DNA from: Arcobacter defluvii | GTDB taxonomy: Bacteria > Campylobacterota > Campylobacteria > Campylobacterales > Arcobacteraceae | NCBI RefSeq assembly: GCF_013201725.1 | Contig: NZ_CP053835.1 | Coordinates: 744,001 to 808,000, forward strand | DNA: 64,000 bases | Reading direction: 5' to 3' | Shown here: piece by piece, positions 45,421-55,177 of the stretch | Layout: the number at the start of each line of letters is the position of its first letter | How positions within the stretch are numbered: the first letter of the stretch is position 1 | Notes under the pieces: generated by a model | What the model was told of the DNA's origin: nothing | Databases searched by the model: none | The model's input: only the letters and a program-made list of their open reading frames with translations | Translations under genes and position numbers: made by a program

Positions 45421-47565
45421 TTATTTATTATAAGCATCTTTTTTTGAAAAGAACTCGATAACTTTAACTTTTTTCTCTATTATTCTTCTTACTTCATCAA
45501 TACTTGATTTATTTGTTTCAAATTCAATATCACAATATTGAATATATGAATGTTTTTGTCTTCCAAATTCTACACCTAAGATATAAAATTCATATTGTGC
45601 CATATAAGTTAAAACTTTGGCTAATTCACCTCTCGTATTTGGAATACTTATTACCATTTTGTATTGATATACACTATTTTGAGTCCATTTACAAAAAAGC
45701 ATTTCTTGATTTGTTTTTATTTTATTGTAAGCTTTATCACACATTTTGTGATGAATTATAGCATCATTACCATTTCTAAATGCTACTATGTCATCTCCAA
45801 ATTTAGGATGACAACAATGGTCAAATGATACAGAACTTATACTGAAATTTGAATATATTAAGATATTGTCAAATTTATACTCTTTTATTTTACTTGTTAA
45901 TATCTTAAATCTAGTCATTAGACCTTTATCTCTAATTATATTTTTTTCAATAATTAATTTTGTATGTTTGAAAAAATCTAAAATTTGAGGTATTTTATAC
46001 AATGATTCAACAGGATAAATTTTTGTTATATCTTCATAATATCTTGAAAAAACAGTATTAATAATATTTTTACCAGATAATTCATCAATCTCTTTTTGTC
46101 TATGTGCACAAAGTAGTTTTATCTGTTTTTTAGCACGCGAAGTTTTAATCATTTCTATCCATGAACATCGAACAACAGTCTCATCTCCAATTTCAATTGA
46201 TACAATATCGGTACTTTTTAAAACAGTTAAAAGAGATTTCTTTATTTTGTTAATATGACAAGAAACAGCACGTTTACCAATATTTGTGTGAACTGCAAAA
46301 GCAAAATCATAAGCAGTTGAACCAACTGGAAGTGTAAAAACTTCTCCCTTTGGTGAATAAACTATAATCTCTTCATTATACAAATCAGCTTTTGTTTCTT
46401 GATAAAATTCTTCTATATTTTCATTTGAAAATTCTAATGATTTTAACCAGTTAAGATTTGTTGTATTTTTTACACCAGTTTTATAAATCCAATGTGCTGC
46501 TATTCCATATTCTGCAATCTTATTCATTTCAAAAGAACGAATTTGTATTTCATAAACTTTAGAGTTATAAAATACTGTAGTATGAATTGTTTGATAACCA
46601 TTCTCTTTTGGAGTTGCAACATAATCTTTAAATCTTGAAATTAAAGGTTTATATTCTAAATGAATAAATCCTAAAACTTTATAGCAATCTATGTCTTTAT
46701 CAACTAAAATTCTAATTGCAAATAAATCTAAAACTTCTTCAATAGAAATACCTTTTCTTTGCATTTTTAAATAAATTGAATAGTGATGTTTTATTCTTGA
46801 GTATATTTTTATTTTATCTAAATCAAAACCATTTTTTTCTAATAAATTTTTAGTAGTAGTAATAAAATTATTAAAACTTAACTGCATTGCATGTTCATGT
46901 TCTTTTAAAAAAAGATCAATTTTTTTATATTCATTTGGATAAATATAAAAAAAGGCTAAATCTTCAAGAGAATTTTTTAAAGTTGAAATTCCTAATCTAT
47001 TTGCAATTGGAACATAAACAACCAATGTTTCTTCAGCAATTCTTTTTTGTTTATTTGGAGGTAAAACACTAAGCGTTAGCATATTATGAAGTCTGTCACA
47101 CAGTTTTACAACTAAAACTCTTGGATCATCTATTGATGCAATAAGCATTTTTCTAAAAGTTAGTGCAGAAGAGATAATCTTAGAATCATTTGCATCTTTT
47201 GAAGTTACAAATTCATGTTCTCTTATTTCAACAATCTTTGTAAGTCCATCAACCATATGTGCAATATCACTACCCCAAGCATCATTTACAAAATCTAAAG
47301 AATATTCTGTATCTTCTACTACATCATGTAGTAAAGCAGTTGCGATGATTGCTTCATCTTTTGAAAAACTAGCAGTTACACAAGCAACTAGTATTGGATG
47401 AACACAATAAGGCTCACCACTTTTTCTAAATTGACCCTCATGTGCTTCTATAATAAAGTTAATAATTTCATATAACTTAGGTGATATATCAATCTGAGTT
47501 TTTAGTTTGTTAATAGCATCTTCAACACTATTTATGTGCTGAATTTCTTTGAAAAATTGCTCCAT
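45421..47565 (-). CDS. spoT: Bifunctional (p)ppGpp synthetase/hydrolase (RelA/SpoT, Rsh)
   Basis: The 714-residue protein has an HD hydrolase domain (YCVHPILVACV, TALLHDVVEDTEYS; about 50-90), a synthetase domain (RIKHHYSIYLKMQRKG, FAIRILVDKDIDCY, TPKENGYQTIHTTV), TGS (EIIVYSPKGEVFTLPVGSTAYDFAF), and a C-terminal ACT region. Both catalytic domains look intact, so it should make and degrade (p)ppGpp. It follows rpoZ after a hairpin (47580-47605) and precedes tyrS. Confidence 0.95.
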   Translation of the reverse strand: MEQFFKEIQHINSVEDAINKLKTQIDISPKLYEIINFIIEAHEGQFRKSGEPYCVHPILVACVTASFSKDEAIIATALLHDVVEDTEYSLDFVNDAWGSDIAHMVDGLTKIVEIREHEFVTSKDANDSKIISSALTFRKMLIASIDDPRVLVVKLCDRLHNMLTLSVLPPNKQKRIAEETLVVYVPIANRLGISTLKNSLEDLAFFYIYPNEYKKIDLFLKEHEHAMQLSFNNFITTTKNLLEKNGFDLDKIKIYSRIKHHYSIYLKMQRKGISIEEVLDLFAIRILVDKDIDCYKVLGFIHLEYKPLISRFKDYVATPKENGYQTIHTTVFYNSKVYEIQIRSFEMNKIAEYGIAAHWIYKTGVKNTTNLNWLKSLEFSNENIEEFYQETKADLYNEEIIVYSPKGEVFTLPVGSTAYDFAFAVHTNIGKRAVSCHINKIKKSLLTVLKSTDIVSIEIGDETVVRCSWIEMIKTSRAKKQIKLLCAHRQKEIDELSGKNIINTVFSRYYEDITKIYPVESLYKIPQILDFFKHTKLIIEKNIIRDKGLMTRFKILTSKIKEYKFDNILIYSNFSISSVSFDHCCHPKFGDDIVAFRNGNDAIIHHKMCDKAYNKIKTNQEMLFCKWTQNSVYQYKMVISIPNTRGELAKVLTYMAQYEFYILGVEFGRQKHSYIQYCDIEFETNKSSIDEVRRIIEKKVKVIEFFSKKDAYNK

Positions 47566-47579
47566 GTTATTTGAAACCT

Positions 47580-47605
47580 AAAGATAAGTTTTTTAACTTA
47601 TCTTT
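47580..47605. terminator. Hairpin in the rpoZ-spoT gap
   Basis: An 11-bp perfect stem (AAAGATAAGTT with AACTTATCTTT) and four-base loop span the rpoZ stop codon and end 15 bp before the spoT ATG. On the transcribed (minus) strand no U-tract follows; the T-tract is on the plus side. It may be an attenuator, an mRNA-processing or stability hairpin, or a plus-strand terminator. Confidence 0.45.
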
Positions 47606-47822
47606 ATTTTTTATCAACAAATCCTTCAATTTTAAGAAGTCCACTTGCAATTTCATCTATTGCAATATCTGTATATTTCATTTTTTGAGTATTTAATTCT
47701 AATAAAGGTTTTGCACCTTTACTTAATTCATCTGCTCTTTGACCAACTGCAATTGCTAAAATATATCTGTCATTATCAACTTGTTTTAATGCTTTTGAAA
47801 TTCTCTCTTCTAATCTTATCAT
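47604..47822 (-). CDS. rpoZ: RNA polymerase omega subunit
   Basis: The 72-residue protein begins with the omega signature: RLEERISKALKQVDNDRYILAIAVGQRADELSKG. Omega helps assemble the beta' subunit and, with (p)ppGpp, forms a binding site. Its place between pyrH and spoT is the standard Campylobacterota order. Confidence 0.93.
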   Translation of the reverse strand: MIRLEERISKALKQVDNDRYILAIAVGQRADELSKGAKPLLELNTQKMKYTDIAIDEIASGLLKIEGFVDKK

Positions 47823-47842
47823 ACACTTTCCTTTGTATTTTT

Positions 47843-48580
<738 letters not shown>

Positions 48581-48606
48581 TTATCTAAAAATATATTAAC
48601 AAATTC

Positions 48607-49674
48607 TTAGCTTATAGCCCATTCATAAAAAGGAATTACATTTATTTTAATTTTTGGGTCATTAATTTTTTCACTATTTGAAATAGTTATTATATTTATT
48701 TCATTTATATTTAATTCAGATGCATTTTTTATTATTTTTTTTACTAAATTATTATTTAAAGAAGTATTAAAGAATGGAATTGAAACTATTGCTATATTTT
48801 TAGATTTTATATAAAAATCAATATTATCTAAATAAAAAATTTCGTCATTTTTATTTAAAAGTTCTAAAAAAATCATATTTGAAAATTCATTTTTAAACTT
48901 TTTCGTATATGATATGGCATTTAAAAAAGAGTAATTGTAGCAAAAGATTTTTTTTGATGTTTTTTCTTGATTATATTTTGATAAAAAAAATATAATTTTA
49001 TTATTTTCTAAAATTTTGCAGATTTCATAAAATTTATCTTTTGAGAGTTTGATTTTTGTTTTTAGTGAATTAAACAATTGAAAAAGGGATTTTTTTTCAT
49101 CAATATTTTCAATCATTATTTTAATTATTTCATATTGTGTCTCATCTTTACAAATAAGTTTAATAATCTCTTGTAACCGTTGAATTTTTTTATGCTCCTC
49201 AAGATTTATAATTTCAGGAAGATTTCCAAATTTTAAAAAACTATTAAAACTTTGAGTAATATTTTGATGTTTATTATCATGTAAAAGATACTCTTCAAAA
49301 TCTAATGCATTTAGATTTATTTGCTCAAAACCTTCAATATTTTGTTTCGAGGTTGTTGAAATTATGATGTTCTCACATTGAGGAAGTAAGAAAGAAAAAT
49401 CAAAATTTTCTAAAATTAAAACACTAATTTCATTTTTTTTTATAAATTCTTGTAAATTTTTTGAAATATCATTTAAATCATTTCTCAAATCTGAGAAATC
49501 TACATAAAGATAATCTTTTGCTTTAAAATTTGATAAAAAATCATAAATTAAATAACTTTTTCCTGTCTTTGGAGCACCACTTATGATAGTTTTTGGATTT
49601 TCAATTTTGACTTTTCTTTCTATAAAATTAATTTTCGAAAAATTAATTTCATAGCAAGCTTCTAAATTTTTCAT
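48607..49674 (-). CDS. AAA-type ATPase of unknown function within the pdx/pyrH series
   Basis: The 355-residue protein has Walker A SGAPKTGKSYLI (about 32-43) and a Walker B-like VLILENFDF (about 85-93). Later blocks resemble the AAA_14/DUF4143 pattern (SFLKFGNLPEIINLEE, ISTTSKQNIEG). It is low-complexity in places, rich in Lys, Asn and Ile. The start overlaps the pdxA stop (ATGA). I do not know its role; its place between pdxA and pyrH suggests the gene moves with this series in relatives. No toxin or membrane domain is visible. Confidence 0.75.
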   Translation of the reverse strand: MKNLEACYEINFSKINFIERKVKIENPKTIISGAPKTGKSYLIYDFLSNFKAKDYLYVDFSDLRNDLNDISKNLQEFIKKNEISVLILENFDFSFLLPQCENIIISTTSKQNIEGFEQINLNALDFEEYLLHDNKHQNITQSFNSFLKFGNLPEIINLEEHKKIQRLQEIIKLICKDETQYEIIKIMIENIDEKKSLFQLFNSLKTKIKLSKDKFYEICKILENNKIIFFLSKYNQEKTSKKIFCYNYSFLNAISYTKKFKNEFSNMIFLELLNKNDEIFYLDNIDFYIKSKNIAIVSIPFFNTSLNNNLVKKIIKNASELNINEINIITISNSEKINDPKIKINVIPFYEWAIS

Positions 49675-50606
49675 TTTTGTTTTGATACTAAATTTATTGC
49701 TTCTTTTATTGCATTTATATAACTTTGAGTATTTACATTTTCATTTTTATATGCAATGTTAAATGCAGTTCCATGGTCAACAGAAGTTCTAATTATTGGT
49801 AAATTTAGGCTTACATTTATACTTTCATCAAAATATAAAGCTTTGAGTGGAGCTAATCCTTGATCATGATACATAGCAACAAAATATGTATAATTTTTTC
49901 TTGAAAGAGGAGAAAATGCTGTATCTGGAACTAATGGCCCTTTAAAAATATCTTTTCCTAAATGTTTATTTGCTTTTTTTATAGCTTTAAAGATTTCTAC
50001 CTCTTCATCACCTAAAACACCATTATCACTAGCATGAGGATTTAAGCCTAAAACACCGATATTATCATTTTTTACATTGTTATAAAAATCTATTAAAAAT
50101 TGAGTTAGATCTTCTTCATTGATTTTTTTTGCAACTTTTCTTAAAGCAATATGTTCTGTAAATAAAGCTACAAACATTTTAGAACAACCAAGCATCATAA
50201 TGGCATTTTTACCAAAATAATCTCTTAAAACTTCTGTATGACCTTTGTATCTTATTCCAGCTTTATTCCAAGATTCTTTATTAATAGGAAGTGTACATAT
50301 TGCATCAACTTCTTTTTTATTTGCTAAATTTATTGCATCCATAAATGAATCATAAGAGTATTTACCTGATTTTTTTGTAACTGTTCCTGGTTTTATTTCA
50401 AATTCACCTTTTGTTTTATGAATTTCAAAATTTTCTGGAATTTTAGTTTTCAACTCTTCAGAAGCTTTTTTTAACATTTTATTATTAATGCAATAAATTG
50501 GGTGACAAATTTTTGAGATATCATCATGACATTTAAATGCTATTTCAATTCCAATACCATTTAAATCACCTATACTTATAGCTATTTTAGGTAGTTCTTT
50601 AGTCAT
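49671..50606 (-). CDS. pdxA: 4-hydroxythreonine-4-phosphate dehydrogenase
   Basis: The 311-residue protein has IAISIGDLNGIGIEI at the N-terminus, the zinc/substrate ligands in YKGHTEVLRDYF, GLNPHASDNG, YFVAMYHDQGLAPLK, and the closing SVDHGTAFNIAYK. It oxidises 4-phosphohydroxy-L-threonine in pyridoxal-5'-phosphate synthesis. It overlaps pdxJ by 8 bp, its partner step. PLP is used by SufS, NifS and GlyA in this window. Confidence 0.96.
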   Translation of the reverse strand: MTKELPKIAISIGDLNGIGIEIAFKCHDDISKICHPIYCINNKMLKKASEELKTKIPENFEIHKTKGEFEIKPGTVTKKSGKYSYDSFMDAINLANKKEVDAICTLPINKESWNKAGIRYKGHTEVLRDYFGKNAIMMLGCSKMFVALFTEHIALRKVAKKINEEDLTQFLIDFYNNVKNDNIGVLGLNPHASDNGVLGDEEVEIFKAIKKANKHLGKDIFKGPLVPDTAFSPLSRKNYTYFVAMYHDQGLAPLKALYFDESINVSLNLPIIRTSVDHGTAFNIAYKNENVNTQSYINAIKEAINLVSKQK

Positions 50607-51384
50607 TTTTTATTAATTCTTTCATATCAATTATTGCTTGATTTAATCCTGTAAAAATAGAACGTGCAATTATACTTTGACCTATATTTAACTCTTCAAT
50701 TTCAGGTACTTTTGAAATAAAAGTCACATTTTGATAGTTTAATCCATGCCCCGCTGCAACTTTTAAGCCTAATTTTTTTGCAAGTTTTGAAGAATTTTCA
50801 ATCTCTTTTATAGATTTATTAAGTTTTATTTTTAATTCACTTTTACTTAATTCTAGCTCTTTTATTGAGTGATGAGTTGAACTTAAATTTGAATAAAGCA
50901 TTGCATAAATATTCGCAAATGTTCCAGTATGAAGTTCAACCCATTCAACTTCTAACTCTTTTGATAATTCAATAATTTCATCTTTTGGATCAATAAAAAG
51001 AGAAACTTCAATCTCATTTTGGTGAAGTTTATCTATTACTTTTTGTAATTTTTCAAAATTTCCTTTGACATCAAGTCCACCTTCTGTTGTAACTTCATTT
51101 CTATTTTCAGGTACAAGAGTAGCCCTTGTTGGTTTTAATTTACAAACTATATCTATAATATCACTATTTATTGAACATTCTAAATTTACTGGAAGAGAAG
51201 AATTATTTATTATAGCAATCGCATCTTCATCGTGAATATGACGTCTATCTTCTCTTAAATGAATAGTTATTTGGTTTGCACCAGATAGTTTACATATATT
51301 AAGTGCATCAAGGGGATTAGGGTCGTTTATCTTTCTAGCTTCTCTCAAAACTGCAATGTGGTCAATATTTACACCAAGTAACAA
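50599..51384 (-). CDS. pdxJ: Pyridoxine 5'-phosphate synthase
   Basis: The 261-residue TIM barrel begins LLGVNIDHIAVLREARKI, then ITIHLREDRRHIHDEDA, NLECSI and the late GLKVAAGHGLNYQNV and EELNIGQSIIAR. It condenses the PdxA product with deoxyxylulose-5-phosphate. The start is TTG 51384 with AAGGA seven bases upstream. The conserved residues begin right at that start, so a shorter start is unlikely. A 13-bp hairpin lies between trpE and this start. Confidence 0.95.
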   Translation of the reverse strand: MLLGVNIDHIAVLREARKINDPNPLDALNICKLSGANQITIHLREDRRHIHDEDAIAIINNSSLPVNLECSINSDIIDIVCKLKPTRATLVPENRNEVTTEGGLDVKGNFEKLQKVIDKLHQNEIEVSLFIDPKDEIIELSKELEVEWVELHTGTFANIYAMLYSNLSSTHHSIKELELSKSELKIKLNKSIKEIENSSKLAKKLGLKVAAGHGLNYQNVTFISKVPEIEELNIGQSIIARSIFTGLNQAIIDMKELIKND

Positions 51385-51393
51385 ATTGTATCC

Positions 51394-51436
51394 TTTAATA
51401 TTGGCTTTTTAGTATGAAATAATAGCCAATATTAAA
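51394..51436 (-). promoter_or_regulatory. Hairpin in the trpE-pdxJ gap overlapping the pdxJ ribosome-binding region
   Basis: On the minus strand the arms TTTAATATTGGCT and AGCCAATATTAAA pair over 13 bp with a 17-base loop. The second arm ends in AAA and runs directly into the GGA of the pdxJ Shine-Dalgarno sequence. There is no U-tract, so it may affect translation or mRNA processing rather than terminate. Confidence 0.4.
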
Positions 51437-51444
51437 TTAAGAAA

Positions 51445-52860
51445 TTAAGATAAGTCTTTTAAAGTTGAGATATTAGCTGCAAGTTTATTTTGAACTTCAA
51501 GATATTCAAGTTCAGGATTAGAATCAGCAACAACTCCAGCACCTGCTTGGAAAATTACTGTATCATCAGTTAACATAGTAGTTCTTATTGTAATTGCACT
51601 ATCCATATTTCCATCAAAACCAAAATAAGCAATACTTCCAGAATAGAAGTTTCTTTTTATTCCTTCAAATTGTGCTATTAATTCCATTGCTCTTATTTTT
51701 GGAGCTCCTGTCATTGTCCCAGCTGTAAAAGTAGCCATAAATAAATCAAACATATCGTATTTGTCATCAATTATAGCTTCAACATCAGAAACCATATGCA
51801 TAACGTGAGAATATCTCTCCACTCTCATCAAGTCTGTTACTTTTACAGTTCCTGGCCGTGCAACACGTCCTACATCATTTCTCCCTAAATCTACAAGCAT
51901 GATATGTTCTGCTCTCTCTTTTGCATCATTTACCATCTCAAGTTCAAGTTCTAAATCTCTATCAGGATTTTTCCCTCTTTTTCTTGTACCTGCAATTGGT
52001 CTTAAAAGTAAATGCCCATCAACAAGCCTAATCATAACTTCTGGACTACTCCCTGCAATAGTGAATCTTTCAAATTCAAGTAAGAATAAATAAGGACTTG
52101 GGTTTTTACTTCTTAATGCTCTATAAAAACTTAAGTGATCCACGATAGCTTTTTGAGTGAATCTATTTGACATTAAAATTTGAAAAACATCTCCTGCTTT
52201 AATCATCTCTTTAGATTTTGAAACCATTTCAAAAAATTTTTCTTTTGTAAAATTGAATTTACCTTCATCTAAAATAGTTGCTTTTTTTAAAGGAGCATAT
52301 GAATAAGTTGTATAGAGAATATCTTCAATTATATCTAGTTCATTTTTTTTAGATTCGACAGATGTAACCATAACAAGTTTTGAAGTTTTATGAGAAAATC
52401 CTAAAATTATATTTGGTCTTATTAAGTCCAAATCAGGAATATCTAGTTGATCAACTAAATTATTCATTGAATTTTTTAATTTTGGTTCAAATTCTTTTCC
52501 AATATCATAACCAACATTCCCAATAAAACCATCTATTAAACTAATTCCTAATTCTAAAGCTTTATCTTTGTATATTTGTTTATCAAAATTTTTATAATAT
52601 TTTTTTAAAAAAGCTAAAGGATTTGAATCTACAATTTGAACATCACCTTGTTCATTTTTATAATAACAAGTATCTTTGTCATACCAAACTCTTTCTCTAT
52701 CTCCTATAATTATATAAGAGTAACTCCCTTCATTCGAATTAGTATTAATTGTACTTTCGAATAAAAAAGTAATCTCATTTTGATATAATGATTTTACTTT
52801 TTCATAAATTGAAACAGGTGTGAATTGGTCTAAAAAAAGTTCTTTTGTGTAAAAATTCAT
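51445..52860 (-). CDS. trpE: Anthranilate synthase component I
   Basis: The 471-residue chorismate-binding enzyme has FESTINTNSNEGSYSYI (a form of the feedback-site LLES region, about 34-50), LRPIAGTRKRGKNPDRD, ERAEHIMLVDLGRNDVGRVA, FMATFTAGTMTGAPKIRAMELI, and AGAGVVADSNPELEY. It makes anthranilate from chorismate and glutamine/ammonia for tryptophan. No trpG or other trp gene is adjacent, so the amidotransferase subunit must be elsewhere. Confidence 0.92.
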   Translation of the reverse strand: MNFYTKELFLDQFTPVSIYEKVKSLYQNEITFLFESTINTNSNEGSYSYIIIGDRERVWYDKDTCYYKNEQGDVQIVDSNPLAFLKKYYKNFDKQIYKDKALELGISLIDGFIGNVGYDIGKEFEPKLKNSMNNLVDQLDIPDLDLIRPNIILGFSHKTSKLVMVTSVESKKNELDIIEDILYTTYSYAPLKKATILDEGKFNFTKEKFFEMVSKSKEMIKAGDVFQILMSNRFTQKAIVDHLSFYRALRSKNPSPYLFLLEFERFTIAGSSPEVMIRLVDGHLLLRPIAGTRKRGKNPDRDLELELEMVNDAKERAEHIMLVDLGRNDVGRVARPGTVKVTDLMRVERYSHVMHMVSDVEAIIDDKYDMFDLFMATFTAGTMTGAPKIRAMELIAQFEGIKRNFYSGSIAYFGFDGNMDSAITIRTTMLTDDTVIFQAGAGVVADSNPELEYLEVQNKLAANISTLKDLS

Positions 52861-52872
52861 AATTTTCTCTTT

Positions 52873-53865
52873 TTAAAATTTAACAACAAAGGCACTTGTA
52901 AGATTAAGTTTTTGTTTTATGTCTTCCACACTTTCAGATGCAGCTGCTTTTGATGAATATGGTCCAATTAAAACTTTATTATATGTTACGCCTTTTATTT
53001 CTTGTTGATAAACTTTATATTTAAATTTGGCATTTCTTATTGTATTTATATAACTATCAGATGGTTTTTTTGTAAAAGCTCCAACTTGAACAAAATATCC
53101 AGATGAAATTGATGAAGAAGATGGCGAATCCATTAAATCTCTAACAGATTTTTTTTGTTCAACATTTCTTTCACTAACTTCTTTTACTGTATTAGCTTTT
53201 TTTTCTGATGTTTGAACTACTTTTTCTTTTTGAGTAGATTTTTTTTCTTCTATTTTTTTTATAGTTTCATCTAAAGTTTCATTAGAAATATTAGAAGGTG
53301 CTTCCTCTTGAATAGTTTCTCTTTCTTGTTGAGGCTCATTATCTGTTGTTTGTTGCATATTTTGAAGCCTTTGATCTGCTGGAATTGCATTTTCAGGGAT
53401 CATTGGTTCATTTGAATCTTTTTTTACTCTTTCATTAATAATTTTTTGGAAATTTTCCTCAATATTATTATTTTCAGATAATTTTTTTATTTCTGAAGAG
53501 TTAGCATTATTTGATGTGAATTGATCATCCTTAGCTGGATCATTTGTAAGAAGTCTTATAATAATAATAGTTAATAAAAATAGTACTACAAGAACAATAC
53601 CTAAGATTAGGTATTTTTTCTTATTTTCTTCATTATTATCATTTGAAGTTCCAAGCATAATATTATCAAGTTCATGTTCATTTGATTCAAATTGCGTATT
53701 TCTATTTAAACCAATTGAATCATTATTCATATTTAAATTATTATTAAGATTAATATCGTTAATTGAAACTTCAACTTCTTCAAGTTCACTTAGCTTTCGC
53801 TCTAACTCTTCTCTTTCTTGTTGAAGTTGAACTTTTTTTATGAACTCTTCACCTTTTATTTGCAT
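52873..53865 (-). CDS. SPOR-domain inner-membrane protein
   Basis: The 330-residue protein has a cytoplasmic coiled N-terminus (LQQEREELERKLSELEEVEV), an Asn-rich linker, one membrane helix (about 86-108; YLILGIVLVVLFLLTIIIIRLL), a long disordered Glu/Lys/Thr-rich periplasmic region, and a C-terminal SPOR domain (about 258-330; GYFVQVGAFTKKPSDSYI, VLIGPYSSKAAASES). SPOR domains bind denuded septal glycan, so it probably localises to division sites. The amidase at 41348-43099 is a functional counterpart. Confidence 0.88.
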   Translation of the reverse strand: MQIKGEEFIKKVQLQQEREELERKLSELEEVEVSINDINLNNNLNMNNDSIGLNRNTQFESNEHELDNIMLGTSNDNNEENKKKYLILGIVLVVLFLLTIIIIRLLTNDPAKDDQFTSNNANSSEIKKLSENNNIEENFQKIINERVKKDSNEPMIPENAIPADQRLQNMQQTTDNEPQQERETIQEEAPSNISNETLDETIKKIEEKKSTQKEKVVQTSEKKANTVKEVSERNVEQKKSVRDLMDSPSSSSISSGYFVQVGAFTKKPSDSYINTIRNAKFKYKVYQQEIKGVTYNKVLIGPYSSKAAASESVEDIKQKLNLTSAFVVKF

Positions 53866-53892
53866 AACTTATCCTTATTTTATCTCTAAATC

Positions 53893-55155
53893 CTAGAAAG
53901 TCGATTGATTGTAAATCACAAAGTTTGAAGCAAGTTCTTCTAACTCTTTGCTGATTTTAGCATGTAATGCTGAATCTTCAATGTTATCTAATACATCACA
54001 AATTTTGTTTGCAATAATTTCAAACTCTTTTTCTTTCATCCCACGTGCAGTTAATGCTGGACTTCCTATTCTAATCCCTGATGTTACAAATGGACTTCTT
54101 GTCTCACCTGGAACTGTATTTTTATTTACAGTAATCCCTGCATTTCCTAAAGCTGCATCTGCATCTTTTCCACTGAATGGTTTATTTAAAAATGATACTA
54201 AAATTAAGTGATTATCTGTTCCACCACTTACGATGTCATATCCTCTTTTTGTAAGTACTTCTGCTAATACTTTTGCATTTGCTTTTACTTGTTTTGCATA
54301 ATCTTTCCATGATGGATCTAAAATCTCTTTAAATGCAACAGCTTTTGCAGCAATTACATGAACAAGTGGTCCACCTTGTAATCCTGGGAAAATAGCACTA
54401 TTTATTTTTTTAGCAATGTCTTCATCATTTGTCATAATCATACCACCTCTTGGACCTCTTAAAGTCTTGTGAGTAGTAGTTGTAACAACATCAGCATATG
54501 GAAATGGACTCATGTGTTCACCAGCAGCAACAAGTCCTGCTATGTGAGCAATATCAGCAAATAAAATAGCACCAACAGCATCAGCTATTTCTCTGAATTT
54601 TTTAAAGTCAATTTCTCTTGCGTATGCAGAAGCACCACATACAATGATTTTTGGTTGACATATTTTTGCAATTTCCATAACTTTGTCATAATTGATTCTA
54701 CCATCTAATTCAACACCATAATAAAAAGCAGAATAGTTTTTACCAGAAAAAGAAGGTTTAGAACCATGAGTTAAATGTCCACCATGAGATAAATCCATAC
54801 CTAAGATTTTATCACCAGCACTTAATAATGCAGCATAAACAGCACCATTAGCTTGGCTTCCTGAATGAGGTTGAACATTAGCATAAGTACAACCAAAGAT
54901 TTTACAAGCTCTATCAATTGCTAATTGCTCAACAGCATCAGCAAACTCACAACCACCATAATATCTTTTATAAGGATAACCCTCAGCATATTTGTTAGTA
55001 AAAACAGAACCCATAGCTTGCATAACAGCAGGACTAGTGAAGTTTTCACTAGCAATCATTTCTAAATGATTTGTTTGTCTTTTTAATTCATTTTCTATTA
55101 TTGAAAATACTTCATTATCTGCTTCTTTTAGATTTGCGCTTGATACAAAACTCAT
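53893..55155 (-). CDS. glyA: Serine hydroxymethyltransferase
   Basis: The 420-residue PLP enzyme has [50 protein letters not shown] and [18 protein letters not shown], where the Lys of THKT binds PLP (about 226). It converts serine and tetrahydrofolate to glycine and methylene-THF, feeding FolD. It directly follows lysS (22 bp). Confidence 0.97.
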   Translation of the reverse strand: MSFVSSANLKEADNEVFSIIENELKRQTNHLEMIASENFTSPAVMQAMGSVFTNKYAEGYPYKRYYGGCEFADAVEQLAIDRACKIFGCTYANVQPHSGSQANGAVYAALLSAGDKILGMDLSHGGHLTHGSKPSFSGKNYSAFYYGVELDGRINYDKVMEIAKICQPKIIVCGASAYAREIDFKKFREIADAVGAILFADIAHIAGLVAAGEHMSPFPYADVVTTTTHKTLRGPRGGMIMTNDEDIAKKINSAIFPGLQGGPLVHVIAAKAVAFKEILDPSWKDYAKQVKANAKVLAEVLTKRGYDIVSGGTDNHLILVSFLNKPFSGKDADAALGNAGITVNKNTVPGETRSPFVTSGIRIGSPALTARGMKEKEFEIIANKICDVLDNIEDSALHAKISKELEELASNFVIYNQSTF

Positions 55156-55177
55156 CTTCTCTCCTATTTCTTTTATT

